Below are positions 19,318-28,991 of a stretch of 64,000 nucleotides of DNA, piece by piece. Position 1 is the stretch's first letter; every line of letters begins with the position of its first letter. The DNA comes from Pelistega europaea. Its GTDB lineage: Bacteria > Pseudomonadota > Gammaproteobacteria > Burkholderiales > Burkholderiaceae_B. The stretch is from contig NZ_JABGBO010000005.1 of assembly GCF_013133775.1 (NCBI RefSeq), positions 62,001 through 126,000 of the forward strand. The letters are read 5' to 3'. The notes beneath the pieces were generated by a model that was not told where the DNA came from, ran no database searches, and saw only the letters and a list, made by a program, of their open reading frames with translations. A program made the translations under genes and the position numbers.

Positions 19318-19328
19318 TGCTTAATTCC

Positions 19329-20492
19329 TTATTTCTTTGCTGCTTCAACAACTTTGGTTGCCGCTTCAGCCATCGTATCAGCACTGATAATAGGCAAACC
19401 AGAGTCAGCCAACATTTTCTTACCGAGTTCTTCGTTAGTACCTTTCATGCGAACAACAAGAGGTACACTCAAGTTTACGGCACGGCAAGCTTGGATAACA
19501 CCCTCAGCAATCACGTCACAACGCATAATACCGCCAAAGATATTCACAAGAATCGCTTTAACGTCTTTGTTCTTCAACATGATTTTGAAAGCTTCGGTCA
19601 CTTTTTCAGCAGTTGCACCACCACCCACATCTAGGAAGTTGGCAGGCTCACCACCGAACAATTTAATCGTATCCATAGTTGCCATCGCAAGACCAGCACC
19701 ATTTACCAAGCAACCGATATTACCATCAAGTTGGATGTACGCAAGGTCAAACTTACTTGCTTCTACCTCGGCAGGATCTTCTTCATCTAAGTCACGATAA
19801 GCCGTGATTTCTGGATGACGGAATAACGCATTAGAGTCAAAATTAAATTTAGCGTCTAACGCACGGATACCACCGTCACCAGTCAAAATCAATGGGTTAA
19901 TTTCCGCTAAAGAAGCATCTGTATCCCAATAAGCTTTGTATAATTTTTGGAACTGATCTGCTGCTTCAGCCACAGAAGCCTCAGGGATACCAATACCACG
20001 AGCAAGGCTTTCTGCATCAGCCTGTGTCAAACCAGTAGCAGGATCTACAAACACTTTAAGAATTTTCTCAGGTGTTTTAGCGGCCACCTCTTCAATTTCC
20101 ATACCACCTTCACTAGATGCCATTACGCACACACGTTGTGAAGCACGGTCAGTAACGATACCGACGTAGTATTCTTTCTTAATATCTGCACCCTCTTCAA
20201 TCAATAAGCGACGTACTTTTTGACCTTCAGGACCTGTTTGATGGGTAACAAGTTGCATACCCAAAATTTGTGAAGAAAGCTCACGAACTTCTTCAATAGA
20301 ACGTGCTAATTTAACGCCACCGCCCTTACCACGGCCACCGGCATGGATTTGGGCTTTAACTACCCAAACTGGGCCGCCTAATTGTTCGGCTGCTTTAACA
20401 GCTTCATCAACAGAAAAGGCAGGAATGCCGCGAGGTACATTCACACCGAATTTCTTGAGAAGCTCTTTGCCTTGATACTCATGAATCTTCAT
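19329..20492 (-). CDS. sucC: Succinyl-CoA synthetase beta subunit (ADP-forming)
   Basis: A 387-residue ATP-grasp protein starting [17 protein letters not shown], the standard SucC N-terminus. [16 protein letters not shown] binds nucleotide, and [12 protein letters not shown] near residue 320 matches the family. It forms a heterodimer or heterotetramer with SucD. The first gene of a two-gene operon ending at the terminator near 18.4 kb. Confidence 0.98.
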   Translation of the reverse strand: MKIHEYQGKELLKKFGVNVPRGIPAFSVDEAVKAAEQLGGPVWVVKAQIHAGGRGKGGGVKLARSIEEVRELSSQILGMQLVTHQTGPEGQKVRRLLIEEGADIKKEYYVGIVTDRASQRVCVMASSEGGMEIEEVAAKTPEKILKVFVDPATGLTQADAESLARGIGIPEASVAEAADQFQKLYKAYWDTDASLAEINPLILTGDGGIRALDAKFNFDSNALFRHPEITAYRDLDEEDPAEVEASKFDLAYIQLDGNIGCLVNGAGLAMATMDTIKLFGGEPANFLDVGGGATAEKVTEAFKIMLKNKDVKAILVNIFGGIMRCDVIAEGVIQACRAVNLSVPLVVRMKGTNEELGKKMLADSGLPIISADTMAEAATKVVEAAKK

Positions 20493-20561
20493 AGATAACC
20501 TATAAGAATTGAATAAACCCTTAATACTAAGGACACTGGTTAAAAGAAAAACTGCTGTAGC

Positions 20562-20585
20562 GATTAATTTCTGAGAAATTTAATC
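20562..20585. promoter_or_regulatory. 24-bp palindrome upstream of sucC
   Basis: GATTAATTTCTGAGAAATTTAATC is nearly self-complementary and lies 70-93 bp before the sucC start. It could be an operator or a folded leader; no regulator can be named. Confidence 0.35.
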
Positions 20586-20746
20586 AACAACTCAGCATTG
20601 TAACATAGCTTGAAAAAAAACAAATGTCTTAAATGTTTCAATGTGGAACATCAGGGAAAAAAGACTCTTTTAAATGACATTGAAAGTGCACACTAGCATA
20701 AACAAGTCAATAGCAATCAAATTTGATTTTAATAGCGATGACATCA

Positions 20747-20776
20747 AAAACGGTGTAGACACTTCTGCCTACACCG
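20747..20776 (-). terminator. Terminator of the first classical autotransporter
   Basis: On the minus strand CGGTGTAG and CTACACCG form an 8-bp stem with a 10-base loop, followed by TTTT. It lies 34 bp past the gene's stop. Confidence 0.8.
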
Positions 20777-20809
20777 CCCATATGGAGTAATAAAATCTAC
20801 GCTATCCTC

Positions 20810-23800
20810 TTAGAATCGGTAACTTACTCTTAAGTTACCGCCAATTTCCTTGCGTTTGCCTGTATATCCTCTAACATTGATATCCGCTGCCCAACCAGAC
20901 TTCTCTGTTGGCAAGACACGTAAACCCACTTCTGCCATGCCAGATGTTCCTTTAAGGCTTGGGGCTGCGATTGGCAATCCAAAAGTCGTTGCAGTTGCTT
21001 TACCTCCCATCTCTTGCTCTACAGCAAGTCCTACATAAGGGGTCACTCTATCAGTTAGCTTCCAATGCAAACGACCTCCAGCACGAATACGTTGAGACTC
21101 TACAGAATCAAACGACAATTTATCTCCTGTCGTCGTCACCACATCCTTACCATTCAAGCGTGAGTACAAGTATTTTGCATAAACCTCTGAACCTAGCTTG
21201 TCATTAAGCTGCCATTCATACCCCAATCCCACATGAAAACTGAAGTAAGCTGCATTAGCTTTGTACGATGCGACTCGGCCAAAACCATCGACTAAACCAC
21301 TGTCAAATTGATTACGCGCTTGGCCTGCTCTTACACTACCCTCAGCATAAAAACCACTGCGAGCATCAAAACGTGCCAATAAACCACCGCCACTATAATC
21401 AACCGTACCGTTACCCACTCCACCTTCAATCACATCATTGTAGGTATCATAGCGGCTACGTCCCGCTTCAAAGAATGCACCGACAGTTAAATCACCTTTA
21501 TCTAAGTGAAAACCTCTTACTAAACCCACAATCATAGAGGTATCTCTTGTATCAATGTGAGAGCCTGTGTCATAACGCCCTTTAATGCCTGAAGCAATAC
21601 CAAAACCTTTCCATTTAGCAAAGCGTTCTTTAACAAGTTTTGCTTCTGTAATACCTTGTCCTGCAAGTAGGTCACCTGCTCTGATAGTTGCTAACGCACC
21701 AGCCAAATATCCTTCACTGAATGTTTTAGCCTCAGGTTTTACATGTGAGGCAACGACAGGAACAGGCGTTTCAGCAATTGGTTGTGAAACTTCAGGTCCT
21801 GATGGTTGCTCTTCTGTCTCAGGTTCTGGTTCTGGCTCAGGAATAACAGGTGGTTGCGGTTCTTCTGCACCAATTAATCTATCCACCAATAAATAAATTT
21901 TATTAGGTTCTTGCTTAACAATGGTTTCTGTTTCTAAAGTTACCCCTTGTTGCACCATAAGTGTTTGGTCTTTATTGCCGAGTGTGCCGTTAATAGTATC
22001 AGCATCAATCAAGTAAATCTTATCACCCACATTTAATGCTCTCGGACTACCTGCAAAGCTGACAGATTGAATTTCCGCGTGTTTATTGGCATCTGTTGGA
22101 CTATCTAGTAATAAATCAGTTGTTGTCAAGGCTACACTTTCATTAACCACATGACTTTCAGGTAATACGAATTGGTAGTATTGGAAGTTACCAACAGAAC
22201 CTAATTTGCTAGTACCCGTATAGTTATCCAAAACTAAAGTATTCCCTGTGAAAATATCCGCGCTAACGGCTTTGGAGAGTAATGCTGGAGGAACATAAGC
22301 ACCAGAAACTATCGCATTATCTAATACTGGCGCTGATGACAAAATGACTTTATTATCTGTAAGTTTTAATGTCGTTTTACTCAAGTCGGAACCACCAGCA
22401 TAAACACCAGCAACAAATTTAGCAGGAACGTTAGTACTCAACAATACCTGATTGCCTGTAGCTGTCAGCTCTTGCGTGTCTCCAGTGGGTGAGCCCAAAA
22501 TTGCTCTTGCTCCAAATATATTGTCGATAGGCTTAGAAAACTGACCTCCAGAAATTTCAACAGTATTACGATTCAACTCAGCTTTATTTTGTGCAGAATA
22601 AGATGCTGCACCATCAACAATGCTCACAGCACCCCATGTTCCTCCTGAAATTTTCACACTATTTTCATTCAATGCGTGTTCTACGCTTTGCGATTGTACT
22701 ACTGCCCCCCAGATAGGTCCTATTTTCTCTGATTGCCCTCCAGAGATAACAACACTATTCTGACTAGCTACAACTATCCCTGTCGATGTTCCCCATACAA
22801 AACCACCCATAAAAGAAGGACTTAAAGGATTCAATACTCCTCCCTGTGGAGTAGAATCACCACGAGCAATAAATTCCCCTCCTGAGATGTCTACTTTATT
22901 CCCCACTATATTCGTTCCCTGACTTCCTGATTGAACATTTGCCCCAGTCACTTGGGATAAGTCAGTAAAAGTACCCCCTGCAATTTTCACCGCATTATTC
23001 TGTGCTGTTGTTTTAGATTGTGCTGCACTAGAAGTAATGCTTGCACCGATGATACCATTCAATAGATTATTAAAATTACCCTGTTGAATAGATACTCTAT
23101 TATTGTTTGCTATTAAAGATGCTATTCCATCTCTTCCTGTAGAAGCAGAAACTTCCGCGCCTAAAATCTTAGCGACCAACTGGTTTTTTCCTCCTGCCGC
23201 CCATATGTCATAAGTAAAACTTCCATTATGAATATCAACTTTATTATTTTCGGCCAACACACTCACACTAACTGCCTTTTTACCATTGGCACTAACACTC
23301 CCCCCTGTAATGGATCCGTTACGAATCTTTGTAATGGTTGCCTGCTCAATTAGAACGCTATTATTGCTAGAATGCACATCAATAGCCCCTGTCTGTGCAG
23401 ATGGTGTAGAAACGTATATGGAACTTCCCACCATATTTTGTTGATTATGTGAAATAAGATTATTTACGATAACCTGATTATTGTCCGCTTTCACTACTGC
23501 ATTCACAGCAGACTCATCCGCCTTATCGTACAAGTAGACATAACTACCAAATACTGAAATTTGTTTTGTAGTGGGTTCTGCTGGTTGTATCTGAGCACTA
23601 TCGCTTAGCACAACTTTGTTGTTATTACTTATAGCATTGGGATTACCGTCGTGCTCAATACGAGCAGCTCCTATTGGACATGCTTGTTCTGTCACCGCCA
23701 AAGGACAAGTTATCGCTTCTTGGATATTAAGAGTATAACCGCTGACCTCTGCCATGCTGGCGGCAGGATTACTCGCCACATCACTTCCGTCTGCCCCCGC

Positions 23801-24055
23801 TAATTCAACGTTAGCAAATAACCGACCATGCTTCACTGGCTTACCCCTGAATAAATCAGGACCTTCTGTGATAGGCACTATCGTTGGTGTATTGACTGTA
23901 TAAGTCTTAGTATCTTGATCTGCTGTATTCGCTACAGCAAAGACTGGCACCGCCCCTAGTATTGCGGTGGTCAAAGTAGATAAATAGAACTTTTTACCTA
24001 AATAATTATCTTTTTTATTCGAAATAATATTGAATAATTGACTTGGTTTTTTCAT
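20810..24055 (-). CDS. Classical (type Va) autotransporter with beta-helix passenger
   Basis: A 1081-residue secreted surface protein. An extended signal peptide (about 1-43, with KKFYLSTLTTAILGA) is followed by a beta-helix passenger. The passenger has at least seven spaced repeats of the form N-x-V-x-I-x-G-G-x-F/W, for example NKVDISGGEF and NTVEISGGQF. A Pro/Glu-rich linker (about 725-750) precedes a C-terminal autotransporter barrel (about 790-1081) ending in Phe. No protease triad is obvious, so adhesion or aggregation is more likely, but this is inference. Its promoter spacer holds a 14-base T run (see that entry). Confidence 0.93.
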   Translation of the reverse strand: MKKPSQLFNIISNKKDNYLGKKFYLSTLTTAILGAVPVFAVANTADQDTKTYTVNTPTIVPITEGPDLFRGKPVKHGRLFANVELAGADGSDVASNPAASMAEVSGYTLNIQEAITCPLAVTEQACPIGAARIEHDGNPNAISNNNKVVLSDSAQIQPAEPTTKQISVFGSYVYLYDKADESAVNAVVKADNNQVIVNNLISHNQQNMVGSSIYVSTPSAQTGAIDVHSSNNSVLIEQATITKIRNGSITGGSVSANGKKAVSVSVLAENNKVDIHNGSFTYDIWAAGGKNQLVAKILGAEVSASTGRDGIASLIANNNRVSIQQGNFNNLLNGIIGASITSSAAQSKTTAQNNAVKIAGGTFTDLSQVTGANVQSGSQGTNIVGNKVDISGGEFIARGDSTPQGGVLNPLSPSFMGGFVWGTSTGIVVASQNSVVISGGQSEKIGPIWGAVVQSQSVEHALNENSVKISGGTWGAVSIVDGAASYSAQNKAELNRNTVEISGGQFSKPIDNIFGARAILGSPTGDTQELTATGNQVLLSTNVPAKFVAGVYAGGSDLSKTTLKLTDNKVILSSAPVLDNAIVSGAYVPPALLSKAVSADIFTGNTLVLDNYTGTSKLGSVGNFQYYQFVLPESHVVNESVALTTTDLLLDSPTDANKHAEIQSVSFAGSPRALNVGDKIYLIDADTINGTLGNKDQTLMVQQGVTLETETIVKQEPNKIYLLVDRLIGAEEPQPPVIPEPEPEPETEEQPSGPEVSQPIAETPVPVVASHVKPEAKTFSEGYLAGALATIRAGDLLAGQGITEAKLVKERFAKWKGFGIASGIKGRYDTGSHIDTRDTSMIVGLVRGFHLDKGDLTVGAFFEAGRSRYDTYNDVIEGGVGNGTVDYSGGGLLARFDARSGFYAEGSVRAGQARNQFDSGLVDGFGRVASYKANAAYFSFHVGLGYEWQLNDKLGSEVYAKYLYSRLNGKDVVTTTGDKLSFDSVESQRIRAGGRLHWKLTDRVTPYVGLAVEQEMGGKATATTFGLPIAAPSLKGTSGMAEVGLRVLPTEKSGWAADINVRGYTGKRKEIGGNLRVSYRF

Positions 24056-24112
24056 TAATGATTCCTTTATTATCCTACTGATTTAAGGCATTACTACTCG
24101 CCTTAGCTGCTT

Positions 24113-24142
24113 AAGGTAACAAAAAAAAAAAAAACAAGTCAA
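24113..24142 (-). promoter_or_regulatory. Candidate promoter with T14 spacer upstream of the autotransporter
   Basis: Read on the minus strand: TTGACT (-35, 24137-24142), TG, fourteen T (24134-24121), then GT and TACCTT (-10-like, 24113-24118). The spacer is 18 bp (17 if TTACCT is used). The -35 is good and the -10 weak. The start codon is 58 bp further on. GTAAC and GTTAC flank the element as inverted copies. Changes in T-run length would change promoter strength. Confidence 0.6.
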
Positions 24143-24256
24143 TGTGTTACAAATAGAATATTGCAACAAAAAATAAACAAAAAACTTTCTTGTCTGAAAA
24201 GGATTCTCTTTTCTTAACCCTCCCCAACTGGTCAATAATACATCAACAGCAGATAA

Positions 24257-24781
24257 TCATTTTTTATACCACTCCGGATAAAACTCTTTCACCGCTCCTG
24301 AATCCAAACGCAAGGCGTGACAACCTTCTAATTGAAAGGGTTTTCTTCCTAAATGTTGGTCTTTTTGATTTCTTTGCTTAGAAAGGCTTTGGACAAATAC
24401 CGTCGGTAACAGAGCCACCAACTCTGACATATGTGTGCAACCTGCTGTTTTAGCAAATTTTTCCTTTACTTTTTGGCGAAATCCCCTTAGCAAATGCATA
24501 CCGACTAATTGCTGATAAGCCTCACTAATGCTATAACAGGATTGCTCATAAGGGGCAGCAACATACTGCGCTTGGGCAGCCACAATCTCCCCTGCCTCCG
24601 TCACTGTAATACAAATTTTCATATCATGAACAGCATCACCTGCGTGCATGACCTTGCCGTTTTTCTTGGTAAAGTCGTAGGCCTTAACGTCTAATAAAGT
24701 CGCTTCTAAATCCCACAAACCATCCTCACGCAAGAACGAGTCCATTTGGATTTTGCGTGTATGTATGGGCGTGCGATTCAC
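24257..24781 (-). CDS. DUF2889 domain protein
   Basis: A 174-residue cytoplasmic protein with no membrane helix or signal. The pattern HTRKIQMDSFLREDGLWDLEATLLD at the start and the MKICITV and Cys-rich middle (SCYSISEAYQQLVGMHLLRGF) match DUF2889 proteins, which have no established function. It lies between two autotransporter genes on the same strand, but terminators upstream and a separate promoter downstream suggest it is transcribed alone. Confidence 0.8.
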   Translation of the reverse strand: MNRTPIHTRKIQMDSFLREDGLWDLEATLLDVKAYDFTKKNGKVMHAGDAVHDMKICITVTEAGEIVAAQAQYVAAPYEQSCYSISEAYQQLVGMHLLRGFRQKVKEKFAKTAGCTHMSELVALLPTVFVQSLSKQRNQKDQHLGRKPFQLEGCHALRLDSGAVKEFYPEWYKK

Positions 24782-24837
24782 CTTATTTCTCCATGGTTGC
24801 TATAAAAGTTTTCATTAAAATTTACCTAAAACTTCTT

Positions 24838-24872
24838 AAAAAACAAAGTTTCAGTCAAACTTAACTGAAACT
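24838..24872 (-). terminator. Second copy of the terminator of the 25.1-28.6 kb autotransporter
   Basis: On the minus strand AGTTTCAG and CTGAAACT pair around a 10-base loop, followed by TTGTTTTTT. It resembles the hairpin 81 bp upstream and looks like a duplicate of it. Confidence 0.7.
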
Positions 24873-24918
24873 CTATTCAAAATAAAAAATCTCGGTAAAA
24901 ATCATACCAAAACCCCAT

Positions 24919-24956
24919 AAAAAATAAAGTTTCAGCAAAAATTTAACTGAAACTTT
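24919..24956 (-). terminator. First terminator of the 25.1-28.6 kb autotransporter
   Basis: On the minus strand AAAGTTTCAG and CTGAAACTTT form a 10-bp stem around an 11-base loop, followed by ATTTTTT. It lies about 100 bp past the stop. Confidence 0.8.
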
Positions 24957-25059
24957 ACAACACTAAACCATGGCATATTATAGGTACGAAAAAGTCTACA
25001 TATCAGGAGAAGTGAAGGATATCACCTCTCCCATGCTCTATTTCAAAACGGCTACAAAC

Positions 25060-28000
25060 CTAGAATCTAAACTTCACACCAGCATTGACACGGTATTTCT
25101 CTTGGAAGACTTTTTTGCTGCTGCGCTCCACTTCCGCATAAAGCTCGTACGAGGACGTCGTCCAGCTACCTCCTACACCATACGTCATATACCCACCATG
25201 ATAATCATTAGCAATCCGATTCGTACGGTTATACACCAAGGTCGGCTTACCCTTAAACTCATGATAATACATCGCCTTGGCATATAGACTTAATGCGGAC
25301 TCTGGCGAACGTTTCACATACTCCACCAACAACCCTGTACGACCGATTAAGCTGTCGTACGCATTAGCATGACCTTTTAAGCCTGAACTTGCCGTAAAGT
25401 CCATCTTGCCATAACGGGTATAACTAAGTTGTGCCTGTGGCTCAATAAACCAAGTCCCTGGCTCCTCTGTCTGCACACTCGAAGCCTGTAATGCCCCTTG
25501 ACGCAGTGCAAAACGCTTACCCAACTCCACTGATAAGCCCCACTGTGTCTGATGAACGCCCTCAGCCTTTACCGCTTTCGTGCCTGCCGCATTATGTGTG
25601 GATAAATCCCCTTTATAGCGACCATAACGTCCGACAATATCTATATAAGCACTACCCAGCTTCTGAGTAAGGTATGCACCTACACCATAATAACCCCCTT
25701 TGACTTTACCATTATGATACGTAGACTTGCTATTAAAGTAACTGCCATAGAGTCCCAGATAGGTGCGGTAATCTTGACTTGGATGACTCCATGCTTCTAT
25801 ATAACGGTCTACCCCAAACTGCACCCCTGTTATATCGGTATCGGTCTTAGGAAGATGGCGTGTGCCTCCCATCTTAAAGCCTGCTTTCAATACCTTAATC
25901 CAAGGACTAGTCCCCTCTTGGAATAAGGCCAAATGATGTACATCACCTAAACGCTGACGCAATGTTTGCTGATCACTCAATCCCACCAAATATGCATCAC
26001 TTAGCAAGACCTGTCCACCTTTAGCTGCTGGCGATAAGCGAGGAGCTGAATAACGCTTAGGCTTTGGAGGCTCCTCTGGCGCAGAAGGCTCTTCTGGCGC
26101 AGAAGGGTGTTCTGGTTGGCTTGGTTGTTCGGGTTCTTCTGGCTTTTCTGATAGAGCGTATAAATACCAGTCTCCCTTCTCTGCACTAAAACTCTGATTA
26201 ACTTCAAAACGATTGGCATTTACCGTATCTGCATCACCCACTTGGTAAACGTAGGGACCAATTTCTACATCTTGAACCGCCTTAAAGGTTGCGCTAAACT
26301 GCGAAACAGGATTCGACGCTGTAACCACAGAATCAACAACTTTCACAGGAGCATAGGGATTTACCCCTTCTGCTGCTGAATTATCTTGAATATCTAAGAA
26401 ATGCGAGCCTTCACTTGATTTCACAATTTGAATGTACTGTGCTTTACCTGCGGCCACATCGGTATTTAACTGAATAACCCCTCCATCCCCTACTAAGTTG
26501 AGCATATAAAGCGAAGGTTTTGTATGGTAGTCGTCAGGGTTGTTCACTTTAAATTCACGTACATTTACAATACCTCCAGACTCCATATGCAAGGTATCCA
26601 GAGAGGAGGCTGTACCAGAAGTAGTATCCCATCTTGCCCCATTCTTCAGCATAATATTCACTATTCCTTTCTCTTGCTGCCGAGTGACCATTTTATTATC
26701 CGTCCTCACTCTCATGACACTATCACCTGTATCTAAGGTAATCCCCACTAAGCCTCCATTGGTGGCTACCACTGCACCAAGTTCTCCGCCGTCTATTTGT
26801 TGCCTTGCTCCCCCATTACGATTGACAAGAATCTTAGCTTTTTTTCCACTTGCTACAAGCAAACCATTTTGTCCTGAAGCTCCACTAGAAAAAGCATTCT
26901 CTCCATCCAAATAAATATAGGCTTCAGCGGTACCACTTGAATTAGTTGTCTGTGCCCAAATCGTTGGTTGTCTGACAACTTCTGTTTGGGTCATGGTTAA
27001 TCCATTACTAATTGTCAATGTCGCCTTACCAGAAAGCGAAGCCCATACACTAATAGGACGTTGATTACTCCCCGAAGCAATAGTACTCAACTCCAAAGAA
27101 TCTAGGGTTACGTTTCTTTCTGCCCCACCTTCACTGCCAATAAAAATACCATAAGCAGAAGACCCTTTTACATCAACTTTAGTTTTACCTTTAACAGTTA
27201 ACTTAAAATCACCCTTAATATTGCTATTCCACCCCGTCCCACCTACCAAGGACTCGTCGTGAGAAATAAACAACCCTTTACTAACACCTTGACTGCCCCA
27301 TGCCTTTAAATCTAAAGCATATTTATCCGTAGCAAAATTGTCCGAACCGATAGTGAGATTAACACTCCCCCCTGCTGGCTGAATAATATTCTCAAAAGCA
27401 CTCACTCCATTTGAAATTCCAGAAGAATACACATGACTTTTTACACCTTCTACAATCTGTCCGTCTAAACGTGAATCATTAATATCTAGAAGAATTCCTT
27501 TAAGTGAACCTGGCTGCTCTGGCACATCAACCGCTAATGCACCCAACATTTCTAGCTTAACATAAGAGCTATTCTTCGCCGAAACCTCAAAACCTCTACT
27601 TCCATTACCCTGAGATGGATTGGCTATCCCTACATCAAAAGAAAGAGTCTTTCCGCTAGCATTCTTTATAGTCACCTCAGATGCCTTATTCTCAAAATAA
27701 GCTCCCCACGTAGTACCACTTTGGCTTCTAGTACGAATACTAACATCTCCCTGAAAGTCAAATATTGCTTTTGATTGACCCTTTCCTGTTTGATATATCC
27801 CTCTGTTAGACAATTTGTCCTGTTGAGCATTCATCGTTATCGAAAGCCCATCTTTAGCGATAAACTCTGCAGTACCCCCCTTGTCTCCCTGCAGATATAT
27901 CCCTATTGAGTTATTAGAAAAAGGATTAAGACCAGTAAGATTGCTTCCAGTAGTCCGCTTATCGCTAATCACAGCATTCACTGATTTTTCTAATGATAGT

Positions 28001-28590
28001 TGCTTCGTACCTGCGCTAGCAGTCTGATTTACCGAAAAAGCAACAATTCCAGGATACGCAGTGGCAGAAGAACACCCAGAAGAAGAACAAACCGATCGAT
28101 TTGATACATATTTTACATCATCTGTAATAGCCTCTAAATCCATCCATAGTTCCGCATTAACCACTGCGTTAGAAGCCTCTCCTACCTCTATGGCACGCAT
28201 ACCTTTATCCCCACTATGTCTGCCACTATTGCGCGTAATCAGTGTCAATGACCCTGTTGAAGATAATGTGGGTAGTAATGCAGGACTTGAACTCGCTCCT
28301 ATACTAGCTGCAGTACTTCTACTACCCCCTAACTTAATAAATACTCCATCATTAGGATTATTACCACCATCCCAACCAAGCACCGTTCCTCCTTCAAAAC
28401 TCCACTGTTCTATTGTAGGAATAGCAAAATCCTTCCACTGATTTTGTGTTTGTGTATCTAACGAGTACTCCTCTGCATAAACAGGAAAGATACCAAACGA
28501 CATCAAAATACTCACTGACAGTAATTTTCTATTAAAACGATGAGAAAGATAAGATGTTCTTCCTAAAATGTGGGACTTCATTGTTTTCAT
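25060..28590 (-). CDS. Classical (type Va) autotransporter, second
   Basis: A 1176-residue surface protein. The N-terminus MKTMKSHILGRTSYLSHRFNRK followed by LLSVSILMSFGIFPVYAEEYS is an extended signal peptide with cleavage likely after VYA. The passenger (about 40-810) is rich in Ser, Gly, Asn and Thr as in beta-helices, without the regular NxVxIxGG repeat of its neighbour. A linker of EEP/SAPEEP repeats (about 815-850) leads to a C-terminal barrel ending KFRF. The barrel belongs to the autotransporter family but differs clearly from the neighbour, so this is not a recent duplicate. Function is probably adhesion; not certain. Confidence 0.92.
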   Translation of the reverse strand: MKTMKSHILGRTSYLSHRFNRKLLSVSILMSFGIFPVYAEEYSLDTQTQNQWKDFAIPTIEQWSFEGGTVLGWDGGNNPNDGVFIKLGGSRSTAASIGASSSPALLPTLSSTGSLTLITRNSGRHSGDKGMRAIEVGEASNAVVNAELWMDLEAITDDVKYVSNRSVCSSSGCSSATAYPGIVAFSVNQTASAGTKQLSLEKSVNAVISDKRTTGSNLTGLNPFSNNSIGIYLQGDKGGTAEFIAKDGLSITMNAQQDKLSNRGIYQTGKGQSKAIFDFQGDVSIRTRSQSGTTWGAYFENKASEVTIKNASGKTLSFDVGIANPSQGNGSRGFEVSAKNSSYVKLEMLGALAVDVPEQPGSLKGILLDINDSRLDGQIVEGVKSHVYSSGISNGVSAFENIIQPAGGSVNLTIGSDNFATDKYALDLKAWGSQGVSKGLFISHDESLVGGTGWNSNIKGDFKLTVKGKTKVDVKGSSAYGIFIGSEGGAERNVTLDSLELSTIASGSNQRPISVWASLSGKATLTISNGLTMTQTEVVRQPTIWAQTTNSSGTAEAYIYLDGENAFSSGASGQNGLLVASGKKAKILVNRNGGARQQIDGGELGAVVATNGGLVGITLDTGDSVMRVRTDNKMVTRQQEKGIVNIMLKNGARWDTTSGTASSLDTLHMESGGIVNVREFKVNNPDDYHTKPSLYMLNLVGDGGVIQLNTDVAAGKAQYIQIVKSSEGSHFLDIQDNSAAEGVNPYAPVKVVDSVVTASNPVSQFSATFKAVQDVEIGPYVYQVGDADTVNANRFEVNQSFSAEKGDWYLYALSEKPEEPEQPSQPEHPSAPEEPSAPEEPPKPKRYSAPRLSPAAKGGQVLLSDAYLVGLSDQQTLRQRLGDVHHLALFQEGTSPWIKVLKAGFKMGGTRHLPKTDTDITGVQFGVDRYIEAWSHPSQDYRTYLGLYGSYFNSKSTYHNGKVKGGYYGVGAYLTQKLGSAYIDIVGRYGRYKGDLSTHNAAGTKAVKAEGVHQTQWGLSVELGKRFALRQGALQASSVQTEEPGTWFIEPQAQLSYTRYGKMDFTASSGLKGHANAYDSLIGRTGLLVEYVKRSPESALSLYAKAMYYHEFKGKPTLVYNRTNRIANDYHGGYMTYGVGGSWTTSSYELYAEVERSSKKVFQEKYRVNAGVKFRF

Positions 28591-28646
28591 AATAAACCTT
28601 TTTTGTTACTAAGAAATAACCTTAAACCCGATAAGGTTTTATGGTC

Positions 28647-28675
28647 TATATCAATTGTAACGAAAAAACAATCAA
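28647..28675 (-). promoter_or_regulatory. Candidate promoter of the second autotransporter
   Basis: On the minus strand TTGATT (28670-28675), a 17-bp spacer beginning GTTTTTTCGTTAC, then GATATA (28647-28652). The layout GTAACA-NN-TTGAYT-T run-GTTAC also occurs at the first autotransporter, with a shorter T run here (six). Confidence 0.45.
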
Positions 28676-28775
28676 GATGTTACCAAAAAAAACGATTCTT
28701 AATAAGAAAATTTTAAACTTGAAAACAAGGGATAAAAATGAGAAAAATACGAGCGAGGAGAGAATTTTTATCTTG

Positions 28776-28818
28776 CAAAAAAGAGGTATCTCGCTCTTAA
28801 AAAACGCGATACCTCTTT
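28776..28818 (-). terminator. Terminator downstream of rlmD
   Basis: AAAGAGGTATC (28780-28790) pairs with GATACCTCTTT (28808-28818), and on the minus strand TTTTTT follows. It is 170 bp past the rlmD stop. Confidence 0.8.
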
Positions 28819-28991
28819 CCCTCTCCAACCATATTGAGTCGATAATATGCCGCTATCCCTTATCCTTATGGCTTTAACAACCAGTCAATAAGGTTAATAG
28901 CACGAATCCCTTCATATCAGAGGAATAAACTTTACGTACAAATTGCACAAAAGCTTTGGGCTATGAAGTCTCCCTACAATTAGCAAACAAC

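Larger units (their letters stand above)
20493..20809. other. Intergenic region between sucC and the first classical autotransporter
   Basis: No coding frame is convincing. It holds the sucC leader, including a near-perfect 24-bp palindrome (20562-20585), an A+T-rich middle and, near its right end, the terminator of the autotransporter gene. Confidence 0.7.
28591..28991. other. Intergenic region between rlmD and the second autotransporter
   Basis: It holds the autotransporter promoter (left part) and the rlmD terminator (28776-28818). Very A+T-rich frames on both strands overlap the hairpin and look accidental. Confidence 0.7.

Noticed and set aside
24970-25287. Plus-strand 105-codon frame
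   Set aside because: Mostly antisense to the conserved barrel of the autotransporter; no ribosome site.
20810-28590. Tandem autotransporters as a recent gene duplication
   Set aside because: Passengers, linkers and barrels differ clearly in sequence; only the promoter layout is alike.
28641-28877. Plus-strand 78-codon Lys/Ile/Asn-rich frame upstream of the second autotransporter
   Set aside because: It spans the promoter and the rlmD terminator hairpin; very A+T-rich composition explains the frame.
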